DNA from: Cyclobacteriaceae bacterium
GTDB lineage: Bacteria > Bacteroidota > Bacteroidia > Cytophagales > Cyclobacteriaceae
Direction: 5' to 3'
DNA length: 64,000 nt
NCBI GenBank assembly: GCA_013141055.1
Contig: JABFRS010000001.1
Location: 2,903,319 to 2,967,318 of the forward strand
Numbering within the stretch: position 1 is the stretch's first letter; each line of letters starts with the position of its first letter. Positions 24,901-33,377 of this stretch are shown here, in pieces. A program made the position numbers and the translations under genes. A model generated the notes under the pieces. The model had not been told where the DNA came from and did no database searches. It saw nothing but the letters and a program-made list of their open reading frames with translations.

Positions 24901-27521
24901 AGGGAGCTGCCATGCTTTCGGTATCTTCTGATAAGCCAGGATATAGCATTGGCGAAAAAGCAAATCTTGTAATTCCTGGAAGCGACAATGGTCGTGCGCT
25001 CGTCAGCATTGAGAATGGAAGTCGCGTAATCGGTACATACTGGGTTGAAACAAAAAGCGGCGACAACAAATTTAGTTTTGATGTTACACCGGAAATGACG
25101 CCGAATGTTTTTGTAAGTGTAACACTTCTTCAACCACACTCTCAAACCATAAATGATCTTCCAATAAGAATGTATGGTGTCATACCTGTTACAGTGGAGG
25201 ATCCAAAAACTCATTTAGACCCAGTCATTACAATGCTGGATGTATTGGAGCCTGGAAAGGAAGTGGTGATTAAAATATCTGAGAAATCGAAAAGAAAAAT
25301 GACCTACACGGTTGCTGTGGTAGATGAAGGTTTGCTTGATATAACCCGATTCACTACTCCTAATGCCTGGTCTCGTTTCTATGCACGCGAAGCTCTGGGT
25401 ATAAAAACCTGGGATATCTATGATGCAGTCATGGGAGCTTTCGGTGGAAAGATCGAGCGACTTCTTGCTGTTGGTGGTGACATGGCAGCAAAAAGTAAGG
25501 AAGATGATGCTAAGGCAAACAGATTTAAACCTGTTGTAAAGTTTTTAGGACCGTTTACACTGGATGGAGGCAGCAACGAACATAAGTTTATCATGCCTCA
25601 GTACATTGGTTCTGTTAAAACGATGGTTGTTGCAGGCTATGAAGGTGCATATGGTGCGACTGATAAAGCAACACCAGTACGCAAACCATTAATGGTACTC
25701 GCAACATTGCCACGGGTTCTAGGGCCTGAGGAAACATTAAAGTTGCCCGTGACGATTTTCTCCATGGAGAAAAGCATAAAAAATGTGAAAGTGGAGGTGA
25801 AGGTGAGTGGACCTGTTTCATTATCTGGCGATGCTTCAAGATCAGTAACAATGGATAAAGAAGACCTTACGACGGATTTTGATCTTACCGTCAGAGGTGA
25901 AACCGGAATAGCAAAAATTGAAGTAACAGTTTCTTCCGGAAGCTATAGCGCAACTGATGTAATTGATATTGAGATCCGTAATCCAAATCCGCCGGTAACT
26001 AAAGTAATTGAAGGTATAATGGAGCCTGGCAAAGGATTTAATTCAACGGTAGCGCCGGTTGGGATATTAGGGACCAACACAGCTATGCTGGAAGTGTCAA
26101 GCCTCCCGCCAATCAATCTTGGTCAGCGACTTCGTTACCTGATGCAATATCCATACGGTTGTATTGAGCAAACAACATCTTCTGTTTTCCCTCAACTTTA
26201 TCTGGATCAGGTAAAGGCATTGACGGAAGATGAAAAGGTGACAACGCAGCGCAACGTTCGTGCAGGCATTGAGAGGTTGAAGCTATTTGTCACGCGTGAT
26301 GGCGGATTCTCATATTGGCCAGGAAATCAGGATTCTGAAAGCTGGGGCGCTACATATGCGGGTCATTTTCTTCTGGAGGCAGAGGCCAAAGGTTATTTCG
26401 TTCCAAGTGATATGTTGAAACGCTGGAAGAAATTCCAAAAGAATAAGTCTGTGGAATGGAGAAAGAATAAGGAATTCCAGAGTAGTGAGTTGATTCAGGC
26501 GTATCGGTTGTACACACTTGCATTAGCTGGTGATCCTGACCTTGCTTCTATGAACCGTATGCGTGAAATGGGGAATCTTCCGGTAACATCAGTTTGGATG
26601 CTCGCTGCTGCTTATGCTAAAGCCGGACAACAGGAGGCAGCAAAAACTTTAATTGCCAATCTTCCAACAAGTATTAAGCCGTACCAGGAGATGGCATATT
26701 CGTATGGATCGGATGTTCGTGATAAAGCGATCATTCTTGAAACACTTTTATTGTTGAATGATCGTACGAAAGCTTTTGAATTGGTAAAAGATATATCCGC
26801 TTCGTTAAGTAATTCAAATACCTGGATGAGTACTCAATCGGTTGCCTGGAGTTTAAAGGCAGTGGGAATGTTTGCCGGAACTGAAAAGAAGGGTCCATTA
26901 AAATTCACTTATACTTTTAATGGAAAGAATGTGCCAGTCAGTACGGACCTCACCTTTGCTCAGGTAAGTCTTCCATTCGATGGTGTGAAGGTTGGTGCTA
27001 TTAAAATTGAAAGCCAGAGTCAGTCGACCTTATTCGCACGCATAATTACTGAAGGCGTGCCGGCGCGTGGCGAAGAAATGGAGGCCAGCAATAATTTAGG
27101 ATTGTCGGTGACTTATGCAGATGCAGATGGTGGAGCTGTTGATCCTTCCAGTCTTGAACAAGGAACTGAGTTTATTGCTACTGTTACCATTTCACATCCA
27201 GGTGTTCGTGGAGCGTACAAGAATCTTGCATTGAATCAGATCTTCCCTTCAGGCTGGGAGATTAATAATCTTCGTTTGGATGGTGCCGAGGATATGCTTA
27301 AGAACGATGTCTTCACTTATCAGGATATTCGTGATGATCGCGTATACACTTACTTTGATATCAATGCTGGTCAGCGGAAGACATTCAAAGTGATGCTAAC
27401 CGCCACTTATGCAGGAAGCTATTATTTACCGGCGATGAGTTGTGAAGCAATGTATGATCATGGTGTCTATGCCAGAACGAAAGGACAAGTAGTCCAGGTA
27501 ATCAAGAGAAGCGTTCAATAG
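21966..27521 (+). CDS. Bacterial alpha-2-macroglobulin with thioester motif
   Basis: This 1851-residue protein traps proteases in the periplasm, in the family role. It starts with an uncleaved-looking anchor (WKKIAIGVIVLAAAVAGVLYF), so it is tethered to the inner membrane rather than made a lipoprotein as E. coli YfhM. Middle regions have the MG-type beta domains (EGVWRPGDSLYLT-like GERGVWRPGDSLYLTFLL), and YGCIEQTTS places the reactive thioester Cys at residue 1399 in the CxEQ motif, followed by the alpha/alpha toroid (RDGGFSYWPG, DSESWGATYAGHFLLEA). A bait-like acidic Asp/Tyr-rich insertion lies near residues 470-510. PBP1C, its usual genetic partner, lies 2.3 kb downstream. Confidence 0.94.
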   Translation: MSSPWKKIAIGVIVLAAAVAGVLYFKTAKSSTTISGGVNPAFGEYISSYTAGVVGSGSNIQIVLAQDAVDSTALGESSVKLFNFSPTLKGKTIWVDRHTVEFRPDGRMLSGTVYEVEFNLSRLLDVPSDLKTFLYSFQVIPQNFELTVDNIKPYVKTELKRQKIEGVLFTADFAEESSLEKTLTADQEGKSLKVNWIHTGEGKHHAFIVEDVDRKDKASNVVLSVNGKEIGIEQMDNRDVEIPALGDFKVTNVKVEQSSNQHVVVQFSDPLSEKQNLAGLLSFSDIPSLDFEIKDNEIHIFPPARQTGSKKLTIEAGIKNILNYRMAEGGSFDVIFEQVAPLVRFIGKGNILPSTDGLILPFEAVNLKAVDIQIIKIYERNVLQFLQVNDFDGNSEIRRVGKSLIKKMVSLEGSGNDLGKWSRYTIDLSKFINTEPGAIYQVSVGFKRAYSVYNCPEGEDAVETPLAEEDWDQAEDEASNWDYYNDYDYDENYDWEQRDNPCNSSYYTNSRTIRRNVIASDLGIMVKRGGDGNTIVFINDLKTTKPQGGVQVELYDFQQQLTGVANTDTDGKVSISSKQTPFALIAKNGAQRGYLRLADGESLSLSNFDVGGEHVDKGLKGLIYGERGVWRPGDSLYLTFLLEDKLKLLPAAHPVVMELQNPQGQVTQRLVRSSSENGFYKFATTTSPDAPTGNWMARIKVGGAQFTQTVKIETIKPNRLKIKLDFGKDKITVGDNNISGTLNVNWLAGSPGRNLKAEFEVLLTEAQTKFDKYPEYTFDDPAKRVDSEAKPIFEGYTDDDGNAKINASLEVSGEPAGMLNAIFRGKVYEESGNFSIDRFSLPFYPYSSFTGIRLPQGDKARGMLLTDTTHRVEVVTLDADGNGVTRDNIQMTISKLEWRWWWDSSEGNANYMSANNSTPIASGRIKTVNGKGVWNFKVKYPEWGRFLVRATDPVSGHSTAKVVYIDWPGWAGRAKNESQGAAMLSVSSDKPGYSIGEKANLVIPGSDNGRALVSIENGSRVIGTYWVETKSGDNKFSFDVTPEMTPNVFVSVTLLQPHSQTINDLPIRMYGVIPVTVEDPKTHLDPVITMLDVLEPGKEVVIKISEKSKRKMTYTVAVVDEGLLDITRFTTPNAWSRFYAREALGIKTWDIYDAVMGAFGGKIERLLAVGGDMAAKSKEDDAKANRFKPVVKFLGPFTLDGGSNEHKFIMPQYIGSVKTMVVAGYEGAYGATDKATPVRKPLMVLATLPRVLGPEETLKLPVTIFSMEKSIKNVKVEVKVSGPVSLSGDASRSVTMDKEDLTTDFDLTVRGETGIAKIEVTVSSGSYSATDVIDIEIRNPNPPVTKVIEGIMEPGKGFNSTVAPVGILGTNTAMLEVSSLPPINLGQRLRYLMQYPYGCIEQTTSSVFPQLYLDQVKALTEDEKVTTQRNVRAGIERLKLFVTRDGGFSYWPGNQDSESWGATYAGHFLLEAEAKGYFVPSDMLKRWKKFQKNKSVEWRKNKEFQSSELIQAYRLYTLALAGDPDLASMNRMREMGNLPVTSVWMLAAAYAKAGQQEAAKTLIANLPTSIKPYQEMAYSYGSDVRDKAIILETLLLLNDRTKAFELVKDISASLSNSNTWMSTQSVAWSLKAVGMFAGTEKKGPLKFTYTFNGKNVPVSTDLTFAQVSLPFDGVKVGAIKIESQSQSTLFARIITEGVPARGEEMEASNNLGLSVTYADADGGAVDPSSLEQGTEFIATVTISHPGVRGAYKNLALNQIFPSGWEINNLRLDGAEDMLKNDVFTYQDIRDDRVYTYFDINAGQRKTFKVMLTATYAGSYYLPAMSCEAMYDHGVYARTKGQVVQVIKRSVQ

Positions 27522-27543
27522 AGTATCCTTAGAAAAAATAATC

Positions 27544-27600
27544 AAGGCCGGATTCAGAATGATGAAGTTAATCTTCAAAATTGTGAATTCGGCTTTTTTA
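27544..27600. terminator. Bidirectional terminator between A2M and a convergent gene
   Basis: AAGGCCGGATTCA (27544-27556) and TGAATTCGGCTT (27584-27595) pair with one bulge and one G-U, followed by TTTTTT. A small inner stem (GAAG/CTTC) lies in the loop. Confidence 0.65.
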
Positions 27601-27603
27601 GTT

Positions 27604-28080
27604 TTAATCTTCACTCTCTTCAATCTCCTCGTTCTCTTCAACGACCTTTTCTTTTTTCGTAAGTTTTTTCAGAGCCTTGACCATCTTCTTTTCAGCCTTC
27701 TGATTTAAGACTGGAAAGTAAATTCTGTTTTCTTTATCGCCATTCATTTCAATTTCCAGTCGCCTTCCGGAAAACATATAATATCCACCAGTACTATGCC
27801 CATCATAACCAATGATGCCTCTCACTTTTGTAATGGATGCGATGTCAATAGATTGAGGGGTTGAAAAAATGTTCATAGAGGTGATCTTCAAAGTCTCATC
27901 GTCCAGAGTGACTATAGCCGATCCGGACATAACTATGTAGTAAAATAGTATTACAAGTACGACGAGAAAGATGATGCTTAGTCCAAGGAAATAGCATGCT
28001 GCTGCTGAAAGCAAAACGACAAGTCCATAAATGATTGCCTCTGTCTTGGGGAAGTAGCTTATGTTTATATTGGAATCCAT
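27604..28080 (-). CDS. Membrane protein with PH-like domain, unknown function
   Basis: A 158-residue protein with two adjacent membrane helices near the N-terminus (IIYGLVVLLSAAACYFLGL, SIIFLVVLVILFYYIVM), then a cytoplasmic beta-rich region (SGSAIVTLDDETLKITS, IDIASITKVRGI) of the bacterial PH-domain style, and a charged C-terminal tail (KKLTKKEKVVEENEEIEESED). The layout of two helices followed by a PH-like fold is common in bacterial PH proteins. I cannot assign a function. It is convergent with the A2M gene and shares its terminator. Confidence 0.75.
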   Translation of the reverse strand: MDSNINISYFPKTEAIIYGLVVLLSAAACYFLGLSIIFLVVLVILFYYIVMSGSAIVTLDDETLKITSMNIFSTPQSIDIASITKVRGIIGYDGHSTGGYYMFSGRRLEIEMNGDKENRIYFPVLNQKAEKKMVKALKKLTKKEKVVEENEEIEESED

Positions 28081-28245
28081 TAATTAGTATATATAATCCG
28101 AAAGTTATAAAGGAATTTGATAGGGTTATGAGGAATAAGTTCCCGAACCATTATTGTCAGTATTTGTTGTGACACAGAAATGGTTTTTCCGGTTTAAGTC
28201 TAAGGCTGCCTGTGAAATCTGATTCATCTCTTAACAATTTCTTTT

Positions 28246-28253
28246 TAAATTTG
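28246..28253 (+). promoter_or_regulatory. Putative -7 promoter box of the desaturase gene
   Basis: TAAATTTG matches the Bacteroidota -7 consensus TAnnTTTG perfectly, 16 nt before the ATG. The -33 region shows only a weak TCTG at longer spacing, so confidence is limited. Confidence 0.35.
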
Positions 28254-28269
28254 CAGTTTACTAGTTACA

Positions 28270-29283
28270 ATGGCCCAAACAACTGAATTCCGCTTCTCTT
28301 CCGGCCCTGAGCCGCATCGTGGACGCACTCATGAGATCATGAAAAAGCATCCTCAGATCAAAAAACTGATGGGTAAAAATCCAGGCACTATCCTGGCGAT
28401 CCTGGGCCTTGTTGGCGGAATGGTCGGTGGAGCTTATCTCGTGAGGGACGCTTCGTGGTGGATTGTGGTAGCCGCAGCATACATTGGTGGGGCATTTGCA
28501 AATCATGCATTATTTGTAATGATCCACGAATGCACTCATAACTTGTTATTTAAAAAGAAGGGAATGAACCTTGCAGCGGCGATTGTTGCAAACCTTCCTC
28601 ACATGTTTCCAAGTGCTATTTCTTTTGTGCGCTACCATATCAAGCACCATTCATTTCAAGGTGTTCATGAATTAGACGGAGATCTTCCTGATTATTGGGA
28701 AGCGAAACTCATAAACAGTTCCTTTTTTGGAAAAGCACTCTGGCTTTTATTCTTTCCGATATTTCAGGCGATCCGTACATTCCGTTTGAAAGAGATCAAG
28801 CCTGTGGATGGATGGATCGTTGCAAACTGGATAGTTCAAATTGCATTTAATGTTGCTATCTGGGTATTCTTCGGACCAAAAGCATTCTTCTTTTTATTAT
28901 TTAGCTTCTTCTTCTCCGTAGGTCTTCATCCTCTGGGGGCTCGCTGGATTCAGGAACATTACCTGACCTTGGATGAGAAACAGGAAACATATAGTTATTA
29001 TGGTCCTCTGAATGCTGTAGCTTTTAACGTAGGATTTCATAACGAACATCATGATTTTCCTTCCATTCCTTGGAATAAATTGCCTGAACTGAAAAATCAA
29101 GCTCCTGAATATTATGATTCATTAAAGTCTCATAACTCCTGGACCAAACTGTTTTTCCGTTTCCTTTTTGACAAGAACATATCTCTGTACATGCGGATAC
29201 TTCGCCAGGAGCGCGGCAAAGTTGCCCTAACAGATGAATCGAAACCGGATGCTGAGCTTGTGCTCGAAGGTGTAGAACGCTGA
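28270..29283 (+). CDS. Sphingolipid delta-4 desaturase-like (DEGS1-type) membrane desaturase
   Basis: A 337-residue di-iron membrane desaturase. All three histidine boxes are present: HECTH (86-90), HIKHH (123-127) and HNEHH (257-261). It also carries the Lipid_DES N-terminal motif of dihydroceramide desaturases (EPHRGRTHEIMKKHPQIKKL) and, around the third box, ETYSYYGPLN followed by FNVGFHNEHHDFP, which matches human DEGS1 almost residue for residue from memory, as do YYDSLKSHNSW and RYHIKHH. The family inserts a trans double bond at C4 of the sphingoid base of dihydroceramide. Many Bacteroidota make dihydroceramides, so a sphingolipid substrate is reasonable. A secreted DUF4440 protein follows 9 nt later. 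Confidence 0.9.
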   Translation: MAQTTEFRFSSGPEPHRGRTHEIMKKHPQIKKLMGKNPGTILAILGLVGGMVGGAYLVRDASWWIVVAAAYIGGAFANHALFVMIHECTHNLLFKKKGMNLAAAIVANLPHMFPSAISFVRYHIKHHSFQGVHELDGDLPDYWEAKLINSSFFGKALWLLFFPIFQAIRTFRLKEIKPVDGWIVANWIVQIAFNVAIWVFFGPKAFFFLLFSFFFSVGLHPLGARWIQEHYLTLDEKQETYSYYGPLNAVAFNVGFHNEHHDFPSIPWNKLPELKNQAPEYYDSLKSHNSWTKLFFRFLFDKNISLYMRILRQERGKVALTDESKPDAELVLEGVER

Positions 29284-29292
29284 TTAATCATC

Positions 29293-29721
29293 ATGAAGAA
29301 AGTTTCGTTGATTGTAATTCTCTCGCTGGGAATTATTACAGCTTTTGCTCAGACTTCTCAGGAGCTGAGTATCCTGGAATTGTCCAAAAGGAAATTTGAC
29401 TGGCTACTCAACAAGCAGTATGATTCACTTGTAAAAGTTCTGGATGATAAAGTTCAGTACATTCATTCCAATGGCTGGATTCAAAGTAAGGATGAGGTAG
29501 TGAATGATCTTAAGAGTGGTAAACTTGTATATCAAAAAGTGGAAGTGAAAGATTCCAAAGTGAGATTGTATTCCAACTCAGCGATTGTTACCGGCCTTGG
29601 AAGATTTGAAGGAGTTACTAATGGAACTGCTTTTGCGATGGATCTCCGCTATACTGAGGTTTATGTCAAAAGCGGAAACCTTTGGAAACTTGCTTCCCGT
29701 CACGCCAACAAAATGCCGTAA
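29293..29721 (+). CDS. Secreted DUF4440/SnoaL-like (NTF2-fold) protein
   Basis: A 142-residue exported protein. The signal peptide MKKVSLIVILSLGIITAFA is cleaved before QTSQE. The mature 120 residues fit the DUF4440 NTF2-like fold: an N-terminal helix (LSILELSKRKFDWLLNKQYD), DDKVQYIHSNGWIQSKDEVV, and paired strands ending LWKLASRHANK. Members are small-molecule binding cups or unassigned enzymes; ligand unknown. It starts 9 nt after the desaturase stop and is probably co-transcribed with it, a hint but no proof of a joint role. Confidence 0.85.
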   Translation: MKKVSLIVILSLGIITAFAQTSQELSILELSKRKFDWLLNKQYDSLVKVLDDKVQYIHSNGWIQSKDEVVNDLKSGKLVYQKVEVKDSKVRLYSNSAIVTGLGRFEGVTNGTAFAMDLRYTEVYVKSGNLWKLASRHANKMP

Positions 29722-29776
29722 CAGTGCGTTGCACTTCTGCATTCGACGTTGGATATTCGTCATTCCAATTAAATAA

Positions 29777-32152
29777 TTGCAGATCACTAACACACTGAAG
29801 ACGTTTTTTACAAGGAAAAGAATCATACTCTTTTTTCTTGCGATGGTATTATTGCTCTGGTACTTTTTTTCTCTTCCTCAAAAACTCTTCAATAGCTCAT
29901 ACTCCACTGTTCTGGAAGATCATTCCGGTCATTTACTTTCAGCAGCGATTGCTTCTGATGGACAATGGCGATTTCCCGAGATAGACACCGTTAATGAAAA
30001 ATTTCAGAAAGCCATTATTGCTTATGAGGATAAACGCTTCATGAATCATCTAGGCATTGATATTCTTGCATTGGGCAGAGCGATAAGAATGAATATTCAG
30101 GCGGGTCATGTGGTTAGCGGGGGTAGTACACTTACCATGCAAACGATTCGGTTGTCAAGGAAGAATCCAGACCGCACCGTCTTTCAAAAGATCATAGAGG
30201 TAATTCTTGCCACACGTGCTGAGCTTCGCTATTCAAAAAAAGAAATCCTGCAATTCTATGCATCACATGCACCTTTCGGAGGTAATGTGGTTGGAATCGA
30301 AGCTGCATGCTGGCGCTACTTTGGAAGGAGTTCCGCGGAATTGTCATGGGGAGAAGCAGCATTGCTGGCAGTACTTCCGAATAATCCATCATTGATTCAT
30401 CTTGCCAGGAACCGTGATCTTCTCAAGGCAAAGCGTAATCATCTTCTTGAAAAATTATTTCAGCAGCATGAGCTTGATGAGATCAGTTTTCAACTTGCAA
30501 TAACAGAACCTATTCCTGAGAAACCTCAGCCCTTGCCACGGTATGCATCACATTTGCTGGATCAGGTGGTGAAAGCGGGGTACAGACAGAAGGTAGTGAG
30601 ATCTTCTGTTGATCAGGAGATTCAGATCAGGGCAGAGCAGATAGTGGATGATCACTTTCAAAGAATACAAGCCAATCAGGTTTTTAATGCAGCTGCTTTA
30701 ATTGTGGATGTAAGGTCAGGCGAAGTGCTTGCATATGTAGGAAATACAAAATCAGGAGATGACCACGAACAAAGCGTTGATGTCATCCAGGCTCCCAGAA
30801 GTACAGGCAGCATTCTTAAACCTTTCCTTTTCGCAGCCATGCTTGATGAAGGTAAAATGCTTCCTGGTACGTTGATACCTGACGTTCCAACTTTGATCAG
30901 TGGATTTGCGCCGAAGAATTTCTCACGACAGTATGACGGAGCAGTTCCTGCCGATAAGGCCCTAATCCGATCTTTAAATGTTCCAACAATTTATGAGCTT
31001 AAGGATTATCGCTATGAAAAATTTTATAGGCTTCTTCAAAGCATCGGAATGAGTACATTAAAAAAATCCCCAGACCATTATGGATTGTCGCTGGTGTTGG
31101 GAGGTGCGGAAGGTTCATTATGGGATATCACAGGAATGTATGCTTCTGCGGCACGTACACTGAATAATTATTTTCAATATCCCGGGAAGGATCGATACAA
31201 TAGAATGGATTTTCATTCGCCTTTATTTACACGTACAAATTTTCCCGATACAGTTCTTGAGTCGTCCTCATACCTAAGTGCTTCATCACTCTGGCTGACA
31301 TTTGAAACTTTAAAAGAATTATATCGGCCGGGTGAAGAAACCGGATGGCAGCATTTTAGCAGCACGACACCTATTGCGTGGAAGACAGGAACAAGCTTTG
31401 GATTCAGGGATGGTTGGGCAGTTGGTGTAACTCCGGATTATGCAGTAGGAGTATGGGTCGGAAATGCAGATGGTGAAGGAAGACCTGGATTAACCGGTAC
31501 TGAAGCAGCAGCTCCATTAATGTTTGATCTGTTTGCTATTCTTCATGGTCAGACATGGTTTCAGAAACCTCAATCAGAATTAACAAGTGCTGCAGTATGT
31601 TCAATGAGTGGTCAACGTGCGTCATCATTGTGTGATAAGGTTGATACAGTATCAATTCCAGTAGCAGGACTGACTTCTGCTTTATGTCAATACCATAAAC
31701 TAATTCATTTGTCTCCCGACATGAAATATCGTGTACACAGTGAGTGTGCATCTGTAAATGAAATGAAGTCTGTAAGTTGGTTTGTGCTCCCCGCTATTCA
31801 GGAGTATTATTTTAAGATCGGAAACTTGTACTATCGTTCGCTTCCTGCGTATCGGAATGATTGTGCTGATCCAGCATCTATCGCATCAATGGATATTATT
31901 TATCCTAAAGTCAATTCAAAAATATATCTGCCAGTACAGTTGGATGGAAAAACAAGCACTACCGTATTTGAAGCTACACATCGGAATTCCGCTTCAGTTA
32001 TTTTCTGGCATATTGATGGGCACTTTCTCGGATCAACTCAAAAGAGTCATCGTTTTTCGATAGGAGCCAAACAAGGGCAGCATGTTCTTACGCTCGTAGA
32101 TGACTTGGGTGAGACCATACAACGCTCATTTACCGTAATTTCAGGTGATTAA
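29777..32152 (+). CDS. pbpC: Penicillin-binding protein 1C (bifunctional class A-type)
   Basis: A 791-residue peptidoglycan synthase anchored by one N-terminal helix (RIILFFLAMVLLLWYFF). The GT51 domain shows AYEDKRFMNHLGID, GGSTLTMQTIRL and FYASHAPFGGNVVG. The transpeptidase domain has SILK in RSTGSILKPFLF (SxxK) and KTGTSFGFRDGW (KTG). The C-terminus is the BiPBP_C domain typical of PBP1C (about 700-790). The start is a TTG at 29777 directly after an in-frame stop; the first ATG lies inside the membrane helix, so TTG is preferred. It lies 55 nt after the DUF4440 gene and in the neighbourhood of A2M, its frequent partner. Confidence 0.93.
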   Translation: MQITNTLKTFFTRKRIILFFLAMVLLLWYFFSLPQKLFNSSYSTVLEDHSGHLLSAAIASDGQWRFPEIDTVNEKFQKAIIAYEDKRFMNHLGIDILALGRAIRMNIQAGHVVSGGSTLTMQTIRLSRKNPDRTVFQKIIEVILATRAELRYSKKEILQFYASHAPFGGNVVGIEAACWRYFGRSSAELSWGEAALLAVLPNNPSLIHLARNRDLLKAKRNHLLEKLFQQHELDEISFQLAITEPIPEKPQPLPRYASHLLDQVVKAGYRQKVVRSSVDQEIQIRAEQIVDDHFQRIQANQVFNAAALIVDVRSGEVLAYVGNTKSGDDHEQSVDVIQAPRSTGSILKPFLFAAMLDEGKMLPGTLIPDVPTLISGFAPKNFSRQYDGAVPADKALIRSLNVPTIYELKDYRYEKFYRLLQSIGMSTLKKSPDHYGLSLVLGGAEGSLWDITGMYASAARTLNNYFQYPGKDRYNRMDFHSPLFTRTNFPDTVLESSSYLSASSLWLTFETLKELYRPGEETGWQHFSSTTPIAWKTGTSFGFRDGWAVGVTPDYAVGVWVGNADGEGRPGLTGTEAAAPLMFDLFAILHGQTWFQKPQSELTSAAVCSMSGQRASSLCDKVDTVSIPVAGLTSALCQYHKLIHLSPDMKYRVHSECASVNEMKSVSWFVLPAIQEYYFKIGNLYYRSLPAYRNDCADPASIASMDIIYPKVNSKIYLPVQLDGKTSTTVFEATHRNSASVIFWHIDGHFLGSTQKSHRFSIGAKQGQHVLTLVDDLGETIQRSFTVISGD

Positions 32153-32243
32153 CCTTCAGGAATGTAATATTTTAGCGGAAATTGAATAAATTTATAGGGT
32201 GCGCAGAATTAATATTGCAAAGTCTATTTCTAAAATCATCAGA

Positions 32244-33161
32244 ATGAAAACGATTGGCTTGATTTCTATTTTGTTTTTTGCTCTTGTGGGGCAGGCAAAC
32301 TCCCAACAAAATATACCACTGATACACAGTGGATTTGTCGTGGTAGTGGGTGCGTTTTCTGTTGAAGCAAATGCAGAAAAATGTGTCGTTTTCGCAAAGA
32401 AAAAAGGACTTACTCCCCAGGTTGAATTAAACAATTTCAAGAATTTATACTATGTTGTTGTGCTTGAAACCGAAGATCGTGATGCTGCCCTTGCTGAAGC
32501 TAAGCGCATTCGTGGAACGGGTTCATTCAGAGACACCTGGGTTTTCAGAGGAGCTGTAAAAGATCTTGCAGCTGCAGATGAACACAAAGACTTTCATCCT
32601 GTTACTGAGCAGCCAGTCATTACCGAACCGGTGGTTGAACAAGCTGAACCTGTTGTGGTTGAAGAACCTAAGAAAATGAGCGCAGCGGATTCAGCTCGTC
32701 TTGTTGAGGAAAGAATTAAAGCGGAAGTCGACAAACAGGTGATGGCTACTAAAAAGGGAGAAATTGGAAGACTTGACTATATATTCTTCTATAAGGATGC
32801 TGCTGTATTAAGACCGGAATCGAAATATGAAGTTGACAAACTTGTTCAGATTCTTAAGGACAATCCAAAGGAAGAAATTCGTATACATGGTCATACCAAT
32901 GGAAATGACCCTGGTAAAATCATCAAGCGCCCTCCAACAAGCAAAGATTATTTCTCGCTGGATGGCACTGTAGAAGATTATGGTTCGGCAAAGAAACTTT
33001 CAGAGTTGCGCGCCAACGAAATCCGTGATTACCTGATCGCCCATGGCATTGACAAGAAAAGAATGACCGTTAAGGCGTGGGGCGGAAAGAAAGCTCTCTT
33101 TAAAGTCGACGATGAAAAGGCTGAAGCCAACGTTCGTGTAGAGATCGAAATTGTAAAATAA
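32244..33161 (+). CDS. SPOR-OmpA cell-envelope protein (paralogue A)
   Basis: A 305-residue exported protein: signal peptide MKTIGLISILFFALVGQANS, SPOR-like domain (about 30-110; FVVVVGAFSVEANAEKCV, LYYVVVLETEDRDAA), a short Pro/Val/Glu linker (TEQPVITEPVVEQ), a coiled stretch (SARLVEERIKAEVDKQV), then an OmpA C-terminal domain (about 180-305; KKLSELRANEIRDYL). Both end domains bind peptidoglycan in their families, so the protein probably lies in the periplasm, with no outer-membrane barrel. The OmpA domain has an insertion of about 30 residues after GHTNGND, and the usual Asp of HTD is Asn. The ATG at 32244 is used; an in-frame GTG at 32199 would spoil the signal peptide. Confidence 0.88.
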   Translation: MKTIGLISILFFALVGQANSQQNIPLIHSGFVVVVGAFSVEANAEKCVVFAKKKGLTPQVELNNFKNLYYVVVLETEDRDAALAEAKRIRGTGSFRDTWVFRGAVKDLAAADEHKDFHPVTEQPVITEPVVEQAEPVVVEEPKKMSAADSARLVEERIKAEVDKQVMATKKGEIGRLDYIFFYKDAAVLRPESKYEVDKLVQILKDNPKEEIRIHGHTNGNDPGKIIKRPPTSKDYFSLDGTVEDYGSAKKLSELRANEIRDYLIAHGIDKKRMTVKAWGGKKALFKVDDEKAEANVRVEIEIVK

Positions 33162-33181
33162 CGGTCTAGTCTGGTTTAAGT

Positions 33182-33216
33182 CCTGATGCACTTTGCGTCA
33201 GGTATTTCTTAATTGT
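33182..33216 (+). terminator. Possible terminator between the two SPOR-OmpA genes
   Basis: CCTGATGC (33182-33189) pairs with GCGTCAGG (33195-33202) with one G-U and loop ACTTT, followed by a weak T-rich run. It suggests separate transcription of the two paralogues. Confidence 0.45.
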
Positions 33217-33377
33217 TATTTTAGGAAAGACAGTGAATTGCTCATTTTTTAGGCCTTAAACAAAGGGGCAGAGCTTTCAAATGCCTGCGTCGAAGGCTAA
33301 AACCCCTTCTTTATTTGCCAATTGCATCGAATTTTCGATTATTTCTTACCTTAGAGAAATTGAAATCTTTTTAAACT

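Noticed and set aside
24714..25214. Minus-strand frame of 166 codons opposite the A2M gene
   Set aside because: Antisense shadow; Cys/Arg-rich sequence without any domain or start signal.
29721..29776. Small palindrome AGTGC-GTT-GCACT before pbpC as terminator or operator
   Set aside because: Only 5 bp, no T-run, and no second copy nearby.
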